Of a stretch of 59,852 nucleotides of DNA, positions 7,380 through 18,161 are shown piece by piece (the stretch's first letter is position 1; every line of letters starts with the position of its first letter). This stretch comes from an uncultured Pelagibacteraceae bacterium. Lineage in GTDB: Bacteria; Pseudomonadota; Alphaproteobacteria; Pelagibacterales; Pelagibacteraceae. Made by a program: the position numbers and the translations under genes. The stretch covers positions 1 through 59,852 of the forward strand of contig CABYTL010000006.1 in NCBI GenBank assembly GCA_902521805.1. The letters run 5' to 3'. The notes below the pieces were generated by a model. It was not told the origin of the DNA, did not search any database, and saw only the letters and a list, made by a program, of their open reading frames with translations.

Positions 7380-9452
7380 TTATTCTCCAGCTTGCTTCAT
7401 TGACAGTTTCACTTTACCTCTATCAAAACCAATTACTTTCACTTTTACTTCGTCACCTTCTTTGACAACATCTGTAACTTTAGCGACTCTTTTATCTGCT
7501 AATTCTGAAATATGAACAAGTCCATCTTGTTTTCCTAAGAAATTAACAAATGCACCAAATTCCATAATTTTCATTACTTTACCTGAATAGATTTTATTCA
7601 TTTCAGCTTTTGCAGTTATATCTTTAATTATTTGCATAGCAATGTTTCTAGCCTCTTCATCTGGAGCAGCAACTGTAACGACTCCTTCATCATTTACATC
7701 AACTTTTGCACCTGATTTTTCAACAATCTCTCTAATAGTTGCTCCACCTTTTCCAATCACAGCAGCAATATCTTTTTTATCAACAGTTATTTGTTCCATT
7801 TTTGGGGTATGTTTTCCAACATCAGATCTGGACTCGCCTAAAGCTTTATTCATTTCACCCAAGATATGAATTCTTCCATCTTTAGCTTGCTTTAGAGCTT
7901 GCTCCATGATTTCAAAAGTAATGCCAGTAATTTTTATATCCATTTGTAATGAAGTAATTCCATCTTTAGTTCCAGCAACTTTAAAGTCCATATCTCCTAA
8001 GTGATCTTCGTCACCTAAAATATCTGACAGGACACTAAAATCATCACCTTCTTTAATTAAACCCATTGCAATACCTGCAACTGGTTCTTTAATCGGAACA
8101 CCTGCATCCATTAATGCTAAAGATGCTCCACAAACAGTCGCCATAGAAGAAGAACCATTAGATTCTGTAATCTCTGATACTATTCTAAAAGTATAGGGAA
8201 AAGCCTCTTTTGAAGGTAATGAAGAGTTGATTGCTCTCCAAGCTAGTTTACCATGACCAATTTCACGTCTACCAGTTCCAATTCTTCCAGTCTCACCGAC
8301 TGAAAAAGGAGGGAAATTATAGTGAAGCATAAATCGTTCTCTTTGGAGACCATCTAGACTTTCAATTCTTTGCTCATCATCAGATGTACCTAGAGTAGTT
8401 ACAACAATTGCTTGCGTTTCACCTCTTGTGAATAATGCAGAACCGTGCGTTCTTGGTAATACACCAACTTCACATTTGATAGGTCTTACGTCAGATAATC
8501 CTCTTCCATCAATTCTGTTTTTATTTTTAAGTATATCTGTTCTAACAATTTTCTTCTCTAAATTTTTAAGCTGAGAGTTGACATCTAAATCAGAATAATT
8601 TTCATTTTCTTCAAAAAGCTTTTTGGCTTTTTCAGTAATCTCTGAAATTTGATTTGATCTATCTTGCTTATCTCTTGTTACAAAAGCTTTTTTAAGATCT
8701 TCTGTAAAAGTTTCTTCAAGTTTTTGTTTAACTTCAGATAAATCTTTTTTTTCAACAATCCACTCTGGTTTTCTACACTCTTTTGCAAGTTCCTCTATCA
8801 TTTCAATTACTGGAACAAATCCTTCATGACCAAATTTAACTGCTGCTAACATTGCTTCTTCAGACAAACCAGATGTTTCTGATTCAACCATAAGCACTGC
8901 ATCTTTAGTACCTGCTACAACTAAATCTAAACTTGAGTTTTCTAACTCAACTTTTGAGGGATTAAGAATATACTTACCGTCTACATAACCTACTCTAGAA
9001 GCTCCTACAGGGCCCATAAATGGCATTCCAGATATAGTTAACGCTGCTGACGAGGCTATAATTGCTAGAATATCTGGTTGGTTTTCTTTGTCATATGAAA
9101 TTACTGTTGGTAACAACTGTACTTCATTTTTAAACTCATCAGGAAACAAAGGTCTGATTGGTCTGTCAATTAATCTAGAGATTAATGTTTCGCTTTCAGT
9201 TGGTCTTGCTTCTCTTTTGAAATATCCACCCGGGATCTTTCCACCTGCATAATATTTTTCTTGGTAGTTTACTGATAAAGGAAAATAATCCATATCTGGA
9301 TTCACTTTCTTTGCTCCTACGACTGTTGCTAAAATAACCGTTTCACCACATGTTGCGATGATTGCTCCGTCTGCTTGTCTTGCTACTTTACCTGTTTCTA
9401 AACTTATCTTCTTTCCTGCTACTTCTATTTCTTTCTTGTGTATTTCAAACAT
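7380..9452 (-). CDS. pnp: polynucleotide phosphorylase
   Basis: 3'-to-5' phosphorolytic exoribonuclease and degradosome component. The 690 residues comprise two RNase PH-like domains (about 10-230 and 310-530), a KH domain with [12 protein letters not shown] near 565-575, and a C-terminal S1 domain (about 620-688, [16 protein letters not shown]). It lies downstream of rpsO, the classical rpsO-pnp arrangement, at the distal end of the nusA-infB-rbfA-rpsO-pnp cluster. The 57-base rpsO-pnp spacer shows no convincing terminator. Confidence 0.97.
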   Translation of the reverse strand: MFEIHKKEIEVAGKKISLETGKVARQADGAIIATCGETVILATVVGAKKVNPDMDYFPLSVNYQEKYYAGGKIPGGYFKREARPTESETLISRLIDRPIRPLFPDEFKNEVQLLPTVISYDKENQPDILAIIASSAALTISGMPFMGPVGASRVGYVDGKYILNPSKVELENSSLDLVVAGTKDAVLMVESETSGLSEEAMLAAVKFGHEGFVPVIEMIEELAKECRKPEWIVEKKDLSEVKQKLEETFTEDLKKAFVTRDKQDRSNQISEITEKAKKLFEENENYSDLDVNSQLKNLEKKIVRTDILKNKNRIDGRGLSDVRPIKCEVGVLPRTHGSALFTRGETQAIVVTTLGTSDDEQRIESLDGLQRERFMLHYNFPPFSVGETGRIGTGRREIGHGKLAWRAINSSLPSKEAFPYTFRIVSEITESNGSSSMATVCGASLALMDAGVPIKEPVAGIAMGLIKEGDDFSVLSDILGDEDHLGDMDFKVAGTKDGITSLQMDIKITGITFEIMEQALKQAKDGRIHILGEMNKALGESRSDVGKHTPKMEQITVDKKDIAAVIGKGGATIREIVEKSGAKVDVNDEGVVTVAAPDEEARNIAMQIIKDITAKAEMNKIYSGKVMKIMEFGAFVNFLGKQDGLVHISELADKRVAKVTDVVKEGDEVKVKVIGFDRGKVKLSMKQAGE

Positions 9453-9509
9453 TTCATTTCCATTTCATTGCGTTCGTTTTGTTCCATTCCGTTCTATCTA
9501 TCTTTATCT

Positions 9510-9758
9510 TTATTTTCTAATATTCAACTTAGACAGTAGATTTTTGTAAGAGTCCATTTTATTTTTCTTAAGGTAATCTAACAATTTTTTTCTTTTATTC
9601 ACTGCTCTTAACAATCCTACAGAAGAATGCTTATCCTTCTTGAATTGTTTAATATGTTTTGAGAGCACTTCAATTTTTTCAGTTAGCAATGCAACTTGAA
9701 TCTCAGAAGATCCAGTATCTTTATCATGAATTGCTAATTCTTTTAGTTTACTATTCAT
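9510..9758 (-). CDS. rpsO: 30S ribosomal protein S15
   Basis: Primary 16S rRNA-binding protein of the small subunit. The 82 residues are slightly shorter than the usual 88-89, missing part of the N-terminal helix. The signature DTGSSEIQVALLTEKI and the region HSSVGLLRAVNKRKKLLDYL are intact. It follows rbfA by 12 bases with no truB between them, although truB normally occupies that place in proteobacteria. Confidence 0.97.
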   Translation of the reverse strand: MNSKLKELAIHDKDTGSSEIQVALLTEKIEVLSKHIKQFKKDKHSSVGLLRAVNKRKKLLDYLKKNKMDSYKNLLSKLNIRK

Positions 9759-9770
9759 ACATACTTTTCC

Positions 9771-10139
9771 TTATTTGTTAGTTTGTTTTATTAAATTTTC
9801 TATTTTTTCTGCGTACTCAAATGAATCATCTTTCCTAAAGATTAGTTTTGGTAAATATTTTATAAATACTTTTTTTGATAAAGTTCTTTTAACTAAAAAT
9901 GAGTATTCCACGAGTTTTTTGATAATTTCATCGGCATCTTTACCTCCAAGAGGCATTACATATACTTTAGCAATTTTTAAATCTTGACTCATTTTTACTT
10001 CTGTAACTGTTATAATATTAGTCTGTAAATCTGGAACTTTTGCCTCATTTTTAATGAATATCATACTTAAAGATTGTTTTATCATTTCTCCAACCCTTAA
10101 TTGTCTTTGTGAAACTGATTTTCCTATTCTGTCCGCCAT
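9771..10139 (-). CDS. rbfA: ribosome-binding factor A
   Basis: KH-fold factor for late 30S maturation (16S rRNA 5' end processing, cold adaptation). It has 122 residues with the N-terminal VGEMIKQSLSMIF and the central VTEVKMSQDLKIAKVYVMPLGG typical of RbfA. The start overlaps the infB stop by one base, indicating co-translation within the cluster. Confidence 0.93.
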   Translation of the reverse strand: MADRIGKSVSQRQLRVGEMIKQSLSMIFIKNEAKVPDLQTNIITVTEVKMSQDLKIAKVYVMPLGGKDADEIIKKLVEYSFLVKRTLSKKVFIKYLPKLIFRKDDSFEYAEKIENLIKQTNK

Positions 10140-12367
10140 TATATTGTTCTCTCTTTGGAAATTACATTAAATGCCTCTATTGTGTCATCTTTTTGAAAAT
10201 CCATATATTCTTTTATCGTAATTCCACATTCCTGACCATTATTAACCTGTTTTACCTGATTTTTTTCTCTAAATATAGTTCCCACTTTTCCACTAAATAT
10301 TATTTTCCCATCTCTAATCAATCTTACCTCAGAAGTACTATTAATTTCTCCCTCGGTAACCTTGCAACCAGCTACTTTACCAGCTCCTGAAACTTTAAAA
10401 ATTTCTAAAATTTGTGCAGTTCCTGATATTGTTTCTTCAACATCTGGAGCTAATAAGCCTGACATCTTTAATTTAATAAAATCTAAAACTTCATAAATAA
10501 TATTATAAGATGAAATTTTTATTTTTTCATTTTCTGCGAGTTTCTTTGCCTCTTTACTTGGTTTTACGTTAAATGCAATTAAGACAGCGTTAGATGCTTT
10601 AGCTAAATTAACATCAGTTTCATTCACCATACCAATATCTGATAAAATAATTTTTGGTTTTACTTCATCATGTTTGATCTGACTTATTGCATTTTTGATA
10701 GCTTCAGAAGATCCTTGAACATCTGATTTGATTATCAAATTTAGCTCCTCAGAGGATTTATCTGTAAAAGCTGACTCCTGAGTTGCAAATGAGAGTGGAT
10801 TTTTACCATCTTTCGACTCCTCTGCTCTATTTTCACTTAAAATCTTAGCTTCTTTTTCATTATCTAATACTATGAAATCATCTCCGGCTTTAGCCGCGCC
10901 ATTAATACCTAAAATTTCTATAGGTGTTGATGGAGAAGCTTTATCAATATTTTTACCTTTGTCATTAATAATTGCTCTTACTTTCCCCCACTTTAAACCG
11001 CTTACAAAGAAATCTCCCTTTTTTAATGTACCCGTCGTTACAATAATATTAGCAACTGGTCCTCTTCCAACATCAATTTTTGACTCAAGAACAATTCCAG
11101 TGGCTTTTGACTCAAAATCGGTTTTTAAATCTAGAATTTCAGCTTGAAGTACAATAGCATCAATTAATTTATCTAAATTTAATTTTGTTTTTGCAGAAAT
11201 TTCTACCATTAATGTATCTCCAGATAAATCCTCCGCTATTAATTCATGCTCAAGTAATTGATTTTTAATTTTTTGAGGATCTGCTTCAGGTAAATCACAT
11301 TTATTAATTGCCACTACTATTGGAACTTTCGCTGCTTTTGCATGTTTGATAGACTCTACTGTTTGGGGTTTTACCCCATCATCTGCAGCTACAACCAAAA
11401 CTACAACGTCAGTTAATTTTGATCCTCTTGCTCTCATCTCCGTGAAAGCAGCATGGCCTGGTGTATCTATAAAAGTTAGTTTACTAGATTGACTTTCTAT
11501 TTGATAAGCACCTATATGCTGGGTAATACCACCAAATTCTCCTGATACTACATTTGCACTTCTTAAAACATCAAGCACAGAGGTCTTTCCATGATCTACG
11601 TGACCCATAACTGTTACTATAGGAGGTCTATTTTTTAAATTTTCTACCCTTGTAGCTTTTATTTTTTGAATAATTTCCTCTGCTTTTTCTTCTCTAATTG
11701 GATTATGTCCAAATTCTTTAACTAAATATTCTGCTGTATCAGCTGCTAGAGTTTGATTAATTGTAACAGTGACTCCCATTCCAAAAAGATGTTTTATTAC
11801 ATTGCTAGATTGTTCCGCCATTCTATTTGCAAGTTCTCTTACCGTGATAGCCTCTGGGATATTAACGTCTCTTTTAATAGGTTTTAAATTATCTTTGTTT
11901 ACATCTTTATTTAAATTTTTTTGCTCTTTTTCTCTTGCTCTTTTTACGGATGCTAAGCTTCTTTCTCTTGCTTCAATTTCATCACTTAAGGCTCTAGATA
12001 CAGTCAATTTTTTTTCTCTTTTATTAGTATTAGTACCTAATTTAAGTTTTTTACCAGCAGGGTCCCCTTTAAGTCTCTTTGTTGCTCTTTGTTCTGCAAG
12101 CTTTCTCCTCTCAAAATCATTTGTTATTGCCGGTATCTTTAATCCAGATGGCTGTTTTAAAAGTGTGTTACGACCACCAGGAGTAAGGAATGATTTTGTT
12201 CTAGTGTTAGTTCCAGTTTGTTTAAATGAGCTACCCCTTTTAGAAAAATTACTTTTTGACTTTTCTATTACAACTGAATTTTTTCCATGAGTTTTAGCTA
12301 TCTCAATATTTTTGATCGATTTTTTGGCTGTGCCAGAAATTGTTAATTTTGTTTTTTTGTTTTCCAT
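10139..12367 (-). CDS. infB: translation initiation factor IF-2
   Basis: GTPase that places fMet-tRNA on the 30S subunit. It has 742 residues with a short basic N-terminal extension, an IF2-N segment near 165-215 and a G domain with [16 protein letters not shown] and NKCD. Domains II, III and the C-terminal fMet-tRNA-binding domain follow (about 420-740). It is shorter than E. coli IF-2 (890) because the N-terminal linker is reduced. It lies 10 bases downstream of nusA; the ylxR gene usually found between them is absent. Confidence 0.97.
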   Translation of the reverse strand: MENKKTKLTISGTAKKSIKNIEIAKTHGKNSVVIEKSKSNFSKRGSSFKQTGTNTRTKSFLTPGGRNTLLKQPSGLKIPAITNDFERRKLAEQRATKRLKGDPAGKKLKLGTNTNKREKKLTVSRALSDEIEARERSLASVKRAREKEQKNLNKDVNKDNLKPIKRDVNIPEAITVRELANRMAEQSSNVIKHLFGMGVTVTINQTLAADTAEYLVKEFGHNPIREEKAEEIIQKIKATRVENLKNRPPIVTVMGHVDHGKTSVLDVLRSANVVSGEFGGITQHIGAYQIESQSSKLTFIDTPGHAAFTEMRARGSKLTDVVVLVVAADDGVKPQTVESIKHAKAAKVPIVVAINKCDLPEADPQKIKNQLLEHELIAEDLSGDTLMVEISAKTKLNLDKLIDAIVLQAEILDLKTDFESKATGIVLESKIDVGRGPVANIIVTTGTLKKGDFFVSGLKWGKVRAIINDKGKNIDKASPSTPIEILGINGAAKAGDDFIVLDNEKEAKILSENRAEESKDGKNPLSFATQESAFTDKSSEELNLIIKSDVQGSSEAIKNAISQIKHDEVKPKIILSDIGMVNETDVNLAKASNAVLIAFNVKPSKEAKKLAENEKIKISSYNIIYEVLDFIKLKMSGLLAPDVEETISGTAQILEIFKVSGAGKVAGCKVTEGEINSTSEVRLIRDGKIIFSGKVGTIFREKNQVKQVNNGQECGITIKEYMDFQKDDTIEAFNVISKERTI

Positions 12368-12377
12368 ATCTCATCAC

Positions 12378-13931
12378 TCAATCTTTATAAATTATATTTC
12401 TAGCAGACATAATAAGCTCATCTGCCTCTTCTTTAGATAGAGCAAAATCTTCTAAATACCCTTGAATTTTTACTCTTTCACCTTTTACTACATCATACCC
12501 ACCAGTTAGTTCATCCGAGGCTAAGTCGGCGAAATCCTCAAGTGTAAGAATTTTTTGCTCACCCAATGTTACTAACATTCCTGGAGTAAGACCATTTAAA
12601 CTAATTAGAGTTTCCTCAAGACCAAGATCTTTTATTCTTTGAGATATATCCTCCTGATCTTTTTCGTAAAATTCTTTTGCTCTTTCAATTAATGCCTTGG
12701 CTGTATCTTCCTCAATACCCTCAATTTTCATTAAATCTTCTTTGTTACTGTCTTTAATATCATCTATTGTTGAAAAACCCTCGGCAACTAATAGCTGTCC
12801 CAAAGTTTCATCTAATTCCAAATTTTTTACAAAATTTTCTGTTTTTTCCTTAAACTCTTGTTGCCTTCTCTCGGAATCCTCTTGATCAGTCATAATATTT
12901 ATTTCATAATTTAAAAGTTTAGTTGCAAGACGAACATTTTGACCTCTTCGACCAATAGCTTTACTTAAATTCTCTTCTGTTAAAATCACATCCAGTTTTT
13001 TTCGATCTAAATCAACATTAACTCTTTGAACTTCCGCAGGAGATAGTGCATTTGAAACAAGTATTGCAGGATCCTCTGACCAATTAACAATGTCAATTTT
13101 TTCTCCTTGAAGTTCATTTACTACAGCTTGAACTCTAGATCCTCTCATACCAACACATGCTCCCACAGGATCTAAAGATGTATCAACTGCTTGAACACAA
13201 ATTTTTGCTCTACTTCCAGGATCTCTTGATGATGATTTAATCTCAATTAAACCATCATAAATTTCTGGAACTTCCTGAACGAAAAGTTTCTCCATAAACT
13301 TGGGATGAGCTCTTGATAAAAAAATTTGCTGACCTCTTGTCTCTCTTCGTACATCATAACAATAAGCTTTCACTCTATCACCAGCTTTAATATTCTCCCT
13401 AGGTATCATTTCATTTTTCTGTATAATTGACTCAGTTCTACCTAAATCAACTATAACATTTCCAAATTCTAATCTTTTAACTATGCCACTTAAAATAGTA
13501 TCTTTTTTTTCTATAAAATCGTTATATTGCCTTTCTCTTTCAGCCTCTCTTACATTCGTGCTAATTACTTGTTTTGCCGTTTGAGCGGCTATCCTTCCAA
13601 AATCAAATGAAGGAAGTGGCTCCAAAACCTCATCTCCAATTTTTTTATCTTTATTATATTCATTTAGAGATATTGCATCTTCAAGTTTAATTTCAGTATT
13701 CGCATTCTCAGGATTTTCAGAAATTATGAGTTTTCTAAAAAGTTCAATATCTCCATTTTCCCTATTAATAAGAACTTTGATCTCATTCTCTTGGCCAAAT
13801 TTTGATTTTGCTGCTTTTGCTATTCCTGTCTCCATTGAAGTAATGATTAGTTCTTTATCAATAGATTTTTCTAAAGCTACAGCTTCAGCAATTCTTAATA
13901 ATTCTAATTTATCTGCTCTTTTGTTTAACAT
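12378..13931 (-). CDS. nusA: transcription termination/antitermination protein NusA
   Basis: RNA polymerase-associated factor for pausing, termination and antitermination. I start it at the ATG at 13931 (MLNKRADKLELLRIAEAVA, 517 residues), which matches family N-termini. A longer reading to 13970 would run through a terminator hairpin. Order: N-terminal RNAP-binding domain, S1 (about 125-190), two KH domains (about 190-340), and two C-terminal helix-hairpin-helix repeats typical of alphaproteobacteria (GFSTIDDIKDSNKEDLMKIEG). No rimP lies upstream, unlike most bacteria. Confidence 0.95.
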   Translation of the reverse strand: MLNKRADKLELLRIAEAVALEKSIDKELIITSMETGIAKAAKSKFGQENEIKVLINRENGDIELFRKLIISENPENANTEIKLEDAISLNEYNKDKKIGDEVLEPLPSFDFGRIAAQTAKQVISTNVREAERERQYNDFIEKKDTILSGIVKRLEFGNVIVDLGRTESIIQKNEMIPRENIKAGDRVKAYCYDVRRETRGQQIFLSRAHPKFMEKLFVQEVPEIYDGLIEIKSSSRDPGSRAKICVQAVDTSLDPVGACVGMRGSRVQAVVNELQGEKIDIVNWSEDPAILVSNALSPAEVQRVNVDLDRKKLDVILTEENLSKAIGRRGQNVRLATKLLNYEINIMTDQEDSERRQQEFKEKTENFVKNLELDETLGQLLVAEGFSTIDDIKDSNKEDLMKIEGIEEDTAKALIERAKEFYEKDQEDISQRIKDLGLEETLISLNGLTPGMLVTLGEQKILTLEDFADLASDELTGGYDVVKGERVKIQGYLEDFALSKEEADELIMSARNIIYKD

Positions 13932-13951
13932 GTATTTATTTCTTCCAAAAA

Positions 13952-13973
13952 AAAATGGGCCGAAGCCCATTTT
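13952..13973 (-). terminator. intrinsic terminator between metK and nusA
   Basis: On the minus strand, AAAATGGGC-TTCG-GCCCATTTT forms a perfect 9-bp stem with a UUCG tetraloop, followed by an uninterrupted run of Ts. It lies 55 bases after the metK stop and only 20 bases before the nusA ATG, so it sits in the nusA leader as well as at the end of the metK transcript. This is one of the two strongest terminators in the window. Confidence 0.88.
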
Positions 13974-14027
13974 GAAATTTTAATAATGTTTGAAATATAT
14001 TTATTTTTTTTTAATATTCAACTCTAT

Positions 14028-15191
14028 TTACTTACTAAATAAGTCTGATTTATCTATCTTTTCCCAAGAAAATGATCCAATCTCATCTGGAATTCTTCCA
14101 AAGTGCCCATATGCTGAAGTTTTCTCATAAATAGGTTTATTTAAACCCAGCATCTCTCTTATACCTCTTGGACTCAAATCAAAATTTTCATGAATAAGTT
14201 TTTCTACATGTTTATTTTTTTCATCATCATTATCAAATAAATCAACATATATTGATAAAGGTTTTGATACACCTATTGCATAGGCAAGTTGAATGAGACA
14301 TTTATCAGCTATTTTAGAAGCAACAACATTTTTCGCCAAATACCTAGACGCATATGCAGCAGACCTATCTACTTTGGTAGGATCCTTCCCTGAAAAAGCT
14401 CCACCTCCATGTGGAGCTGCTCCACCGTAAGTATCAACAATTATTTTTCTTCCTGTTAAACCACTATCACCATCTGGTCCACCAATTACAAAATTTCCAG
14501 TTGGATTTACATAAATTTCTTTTTCGTCTAATGAATTTAATAATTCTTTGGGTATAGATCTCTCAATATATGGTTTAACTAAATCTCTAACTTGACCTTG
14601 ATTCACATCAGGTGAATGCTGAGTTGATATAACAACTGATTTCACACAAGAAGGTTTTCCATCCTTATATTCAATTGTTATTTGGCTTTTTGAGTCTGGT
14701 TCAATGTTTTTTAATTTTCCAGATTTTCTATCTTCTGCCATAAGTCTTAGGATTTTATGAGAGTAATGAATAGGAGCAGGCATTAAAACATCTGTCTCAT
14801 TACAAGCATAACCAAACATTATGCCCTGGTCCCCAGCTCCTTCATCTTTATTTCCTGAAGAGTCTACACCCATAGCAATATCTGCAGATTGTGAATGTAA
14901 GTGACTTTCAACTGAAGTTGCTTCTTTCCACGTAAAGCCCTCCTGATCATAGCCAATGTCTTTAATACAATTCCTTACTTTTTGAATTAAATCATCTTTT
15001 TTAATTTCAGGACCTCTAACTTCACCAGCTAAGACAACCTTATTAGTTGTTGTTAATGTTTCACAAGCCACTCGTGATTGAGGTTCAGCTGCTAAATATG
15101 TATCTACAACCATATCAGAAATTCTATCACATACTTTGTCTGGGTGACCTTCAGAAACTGATTCACTTGTAAATAAGTAATCTTTTTTCAT
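14028..15191 (-). CDS. metK: S-adenosylmethionine synthetase
   Basis: Makes S-adenosylmethionine from methionine and ATP. It has 387 residues with the signatures GHPDKVCD near the N-terminus, [12 protein letters not shown] (about 115-126) and the phosphate loop [16 protein letters not shown]. The start overlaps the lnt stop by 4 bases (ATGA), so it is translated with the lnt-ybeY-phoH unit. No riboswitch leader is possible at this start because it lies inside lnt. Confidence 0.97.
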   Translation of the reverse strand: MKKDYLFTSESVSEGHPDKVCDRISDMVVDTYLAAEPQSRVACETLTTTNKVVLAGEVRGPEIKKDDLIQKVRNCIKDIGYDQEGFTWKEATSVESHLHSQSADIAMGVDSSGNKDEGAGDQGIMFGYACNETDVLMPAPIHYSHKILRLMAEDRKSGKLKNIEPDSKSQITIEYKDGKPSCVKSVVISTQHSPDVNQGQVRDLVKPYIERSIPKELLNSLDEKEIYVNPTGNFVIGGPDGDSGLTGRKIIVDTYGGAAPHGGGAFSGKDPTKVDRSAAYASRYLAKNVVASKIADKCLIQLAYAIGVSKPLSIYVDLFDNDDEKNKHVEKLIHENFDLSPRGIREMLGLNKPIYEKTSAYGHFGRIPDEIGSFSWEKIDKSDLFSK

Positions 15192-16708
15192 TTATTCTCC
15201 CTTATTTTTAAAATCACAATTAAGGTAGTATAAAATAGAACAAAATAAAAGAAGATCTTATTACCGTTTTTTGCAAAATAGGTTTTATCAACACGTTTAA
15301 TATCTCTTACATCAAAATATCCCTTCTCACTTATATAATTAATAATTTGTCCTTTAGGATTTATATGAGCGGATATGCCATTATTAGTTGCTCTTATTAC
15401 ATTCTTTCCTTCCTCTATAGATCTAAATATTGAGTGAGATAAATGTTGTTTGGGACCAATAGTTTTACCAAACCATCCATCCTCAGAGATATTAAGTATG
15501 AAATCATAATTTTCTTTATTTGGATTAATTATTCCTGAATAAATTATTTCGTAACAGATAAGTGGAATAAACTTTAATTGATTTATATTAGCAATTTCTC
15601 TTTTACTATCTGCTGAAAATGACTGATAACCTTGGGTTATTTTTTTCAAACCGAATTTTCTAAATAAACTTTCAAAAGGCATAAATTCTCCAAATGGAAC
15701 AAGTTTATTCTTGTTATATTTATATAGTATCTTTACATCCTTGTTTATTACTATTAACGAATTGTAAATTTTATCATCTGTAAGATTATTAATACCTAAT
15801 ATAATTTTATGATTTGAATTATAGTTCTCAATAAAAAGTTTTTTAAAAAATTTTAAATCGTTTAAATTGATACTGTTTATTATGCCTTCTGGAAAAACAA
15901 ATATAATTTTTTCAGAATAAATAGGATCACTCAATTTGATCAATTCCAAGATATTTTTTTCTGGATCTTGATAAGTTAAGAATTTTTCTATTGGAATGTT
16001 TGGAGAGATAATTCTTATTACAGAATCTAAATTTGAATATTCTTTTTCTTTAAATTTTTTAATATTATAATTTCCATAAATAAAATTTATCAATACTAAA
16101 AATGAGCCAAGTATTAAGATTAATGATTTAGTAAAATGTTTATGTTTTAGAAAAATTACAACAGGAAGGAGATAAATTGTGATTAATATTAGATTAAATG
16201 AATAAGTTCCTACATAGGATAGTATTTGCAACGAAGATAATTGACTAGAGACACTAAATAAAATTAGATTCCAAGGAAAGCCTCCTAAAATAAAACTCCT
16301 TAAAAATTCTACAGACCCAAAAAAAACTGAAAAAATTAGTAATGAGGAAATTTTATTCTGTAGATTAAAGATACTACATAAAAAAGTAACCAGACCATAA
16401 AACAATCCTAAGAATGATGGAATTAATATAATTGCAAAAGGAATTAAGTATTTAAAAGAATCATAAAAAGTAAGAGAATTTGTAATCCAATACAGATTAG
16501 AAATAAAATAAGCAGTTCCAAAGATCCAACCAATAAAAAAGGATTTAAATTTTCCTGATACAAAATTTATTAATACGAAAAGTAATATTGGATATGTTAG
16601 AAAATTGATTAAGAAGAGATTATATGGAGGAAGACTAAAAGATGTTAGAGTGCCTAAAAAAAAAATTAATAAATATAAATTTATTTCTTTTTCTAAAATA
16701 TGTCTCAA
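15188..16708 (-). CDS. lnt: apolipoprotein N-acyltransferase
   Basis: Inner-membrane enzyme that adds the third acyl chain to lipoproteins. It has 506 residues: several transmembrane helices in the first 210, then a nitrilase-like periplasmic domain with catalytic Glu in VFPEGII, a Lys in the [14 protein letters not shown] region and Cys in [11 protein letters not shown]. One further helix lies at the C-terminus. It overlaps ybeY and metK by 4 bases on each side. Its presence fits the diacyl/triacyl lipoproteins encoded nearby (LptE, DolP-like, DUF3576). Confidence 0.93.
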   Translation of the reverse strand: MRHILEKEINLYLLIFFLGTLTSFSLPPYNLFLINFLTYPILLFVLINFVSGKFKSFFIGWIFGTAYFISNLYWITNSLTFYDSFKYLIPFAIILIPSFLGLFYGLVTFLCSIFNLQNKISSLLIFSVFFGSVEFLRSFILGGFPWNLILFSVSSQLSSLQILSYVGTYSFNLILITIYLLPVVIFLKHKHFTKSLILILGSFLVLINFIYGNYNIKKFKEKEYSNLDSVIRIISPNIPIEKFLTYQDPEKNILELIKLSDPIYSEKIIFVFPEGIINSINLNDLKFFKKLFIENYNSNHKIILGINNLTDDKIYNSLIVINKDVKILYKYNKNKLVPFGEFMPFESLFRKFGLKKITQGYQSFSADSKREIANINQLKFIPLICYEIIYSGIINPNKENYDFILNISEDGWFGKTIGPKQHLSHSIFRSIEEGKNVIRATNNGISAHINPKGQIINYISEKGYFDVRDIKRVDKTYFAKNGNKIFFYFVLFYTTLIVILKIRENK

Positions 16709-17154
16709 TTTACTTTATTCAGTTTTTTGAAAATTAAATTTTCTCTTTTAGTCATAACTTTATAATCTTTATTCTTTCTATGATCATATCCTAAAAGATG
16801 TAGATAACCGTGGATCCATATTTTATCTAATTCATGATCAAAACTAGATAATCTAGCCCTCTTGTTAATTATTTCAAATGAGATTGCTATATCTCCTAAA
16901 TACATCATTTTTTTTCTCTTTATTTTTAATGGAAAAGAAAGAACATCTGTAGATTTATTCTTATTTCTAAATTTTAAATTTAAATCTTTCATTATTTTAT
17001 TATTAGTCAGTAAAACAGTGAATTCCTGATTTTTATTTTTAAAATTATTTAATTTAGAAAGTTTATTAAGTTTATTTTTAAAATAAATTTCAGGCTTTTT
17101 AATCTTTTTACTCCAAATTTTTTTATCTAAAATTATATTGGCTTTTATCATCAA
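16705..17154 (-). CDS. ybeY: endoribonuclease YbeY
   Basis: Zinc-dependent endoribonuclease in 16S rRNA 3' maturation and ribosome quality control. The metal motif H115-x3-H119-x5-H125 (HGYLHLLGYDH) is intact in a protein of 149 residues. It overlaps phoH and lnt by 4 bases each, the common phoH-ybeY-(corC)-lnt order. The hemolysin-like corC gene often found between ybeY and lnt is missing. Confidence 0.95.
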   Translation of the reverse strand: MMIKANIILDKKIWSKKIKKPEIYFKNKLNKLSKLNNFKNKNQEFTVLLTNNKIMKDLNLKFRNKNKSTDVLSFPLKIKRKKMMYLGDIAISFEIINKRARLSSFDHELDKIWIHGYLHLLGYDHRKNKDYKVMTKRENLIFKKLNKVN

Positions 17155-18158
17155 TCTGAAGATTTATCAGAATAAGCCTTTACTATCTTAGAAACTAAAG
17201 GATGTCTCACAACATCTTTGTGGTCAAAATCTATGACGGATATTTCATTTAAGTGACCAAGTAACTTTTTTGATCGATCTAACCCTGACTGTAATTTATT
17301 AGGTAAATCTATTTGAGACGGGTCACCATTTATAACAATTTTAGAGTTTTCTCCAATTCTGGTTAAGAACATCTTTATTTGAGTATCTGTTGCATTTTGT
17401 GCCTCATCAAGAATTGCAAATGAATTCTTTAAAGTTCTTCCTCTCATAAAAGCAAGTGGTGCAATTTCAATATCTCCCACTTCTATCTTTTTTTGAATCT
17501 TTTCAAAATCTAACAAATCATATAGTGAATCATATAGAGGCCTTAAATAAGGATCAACTTTTTCTCTCATATCTCCTGGTAAAAAACCTAATCTCTCTCC
17601 TGCTTCCACAGCAGGTCTTGACAAAATAATTCTCTCTATTTTTTTGTCCAAAAGCATTGTTAATGCAACCGCAACCGCTAAAAAGGTCTTGCCTGTTCCC
17701 GCAGGTCCTGCTGATATAACAATGTCAGACTCTTTCAAAGCTCTTATATAATTTTTTTGTTTTTCAGATCTAGGAATTACTGATTTTTTGGGAGTTTTAA
17801 TGATATATTCAATATTACCATTTTTACTTGTAACTTTTTCATTTATCATAAATTTACTTATAGAAGACTCTATATCTTTTTTTTCAATTGTTCCATTATT
17901 TAAAAATTGACTTACAAGAAATTGAATAGCATTCTTTATTAACTCATTTTTCTCTGGACTATTTTTTAATAAAATAGAATTACCTCTTGAATACATTTTA
18001 GATTTAGTAATCTTTTCTAAATCCTTTAGATTTTTATTAAATTCTCCAACTAATCCCATTAAAATATCATTGTCATGAAAAATCACACTTAAAGTATTGT
18101 TATCTGAATAAACAAATTTTAAATTTGAATTAACATTTTTTTTTCTACTTATGCTCAA
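17151..18158 (-). CDS. PhoH-family ATPase (YbeZ)
   Basis: P-loop NTPase of 335 residues with Walker A GPAGTGKT at 151-158, Walker B in FAILDEAQNAT, and an N-terminal KH-like segment. PhoH/YbeZ partners YbeY in RNA processing, and the genes overlap here. It lies directly after miaB (3-base gap), the standard miaB-phoH-ybeY order. Confidence 0.93.
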   Translation of the reverse strand: MSISRKKNVNSNLKFVYSDNNTLSVIFHDNDILMGLVGEFNKNLKDLEKITKSKMYSRGNSILLKNSPEKNELIKNAIQFLVSQFLNNGTIEKKDIESSISKFMINEKVTSKNGNIEYIIKTPKKSVIPRSEKQKNYIRALKESDIVISAGPAGTGKTFLAVAVALTMLLDKKIERIILSRPAVEAGERLGFLPGDMREKVDPYLRPLYDSLYDLLDFEKIQKKIEVGDIEIAPLAFMRGRTLKNSFAILDEAQNATDTQIKMFLTRIGENSKIVINGDPSQIDLPNKLQSGLDRSKKLLGHLNEISVIDFDHKDVVRHPLVSKIVKAYSDKSSD

Positions 18159-18161
18159 ATT

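Noticed and set aside
9453-9509. GGAATGG/GAACG-like short repeats between rpsO and pnp
   Set aside because: Imperfect, purine-rich leader sequence without a dyad or regular period; no function can be supported.
11769-12290. Long plus-strand ORF (173 codons) opposite infB
   Set aside because: It is the antisense shadow of the lysine/alanine-rich IF-2 N-terminus; composition is biased and no family pattern appears. Similar shadows opposite pnp, nusA, dnaK, maeB and leuS were dropped for the same reason.
13932-13970. Upstream extension of nusA by 13 codons
   Set aside because: The extension translates the terminator hairpin and T tract; family N-termini match the ATG at 13931.
15150-15250. Possible SAM riboswitch upstream of metK
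   Set aside because: metK starts inside lnt with a 4-base overlap and I saw no matching conserved pairing pattern.
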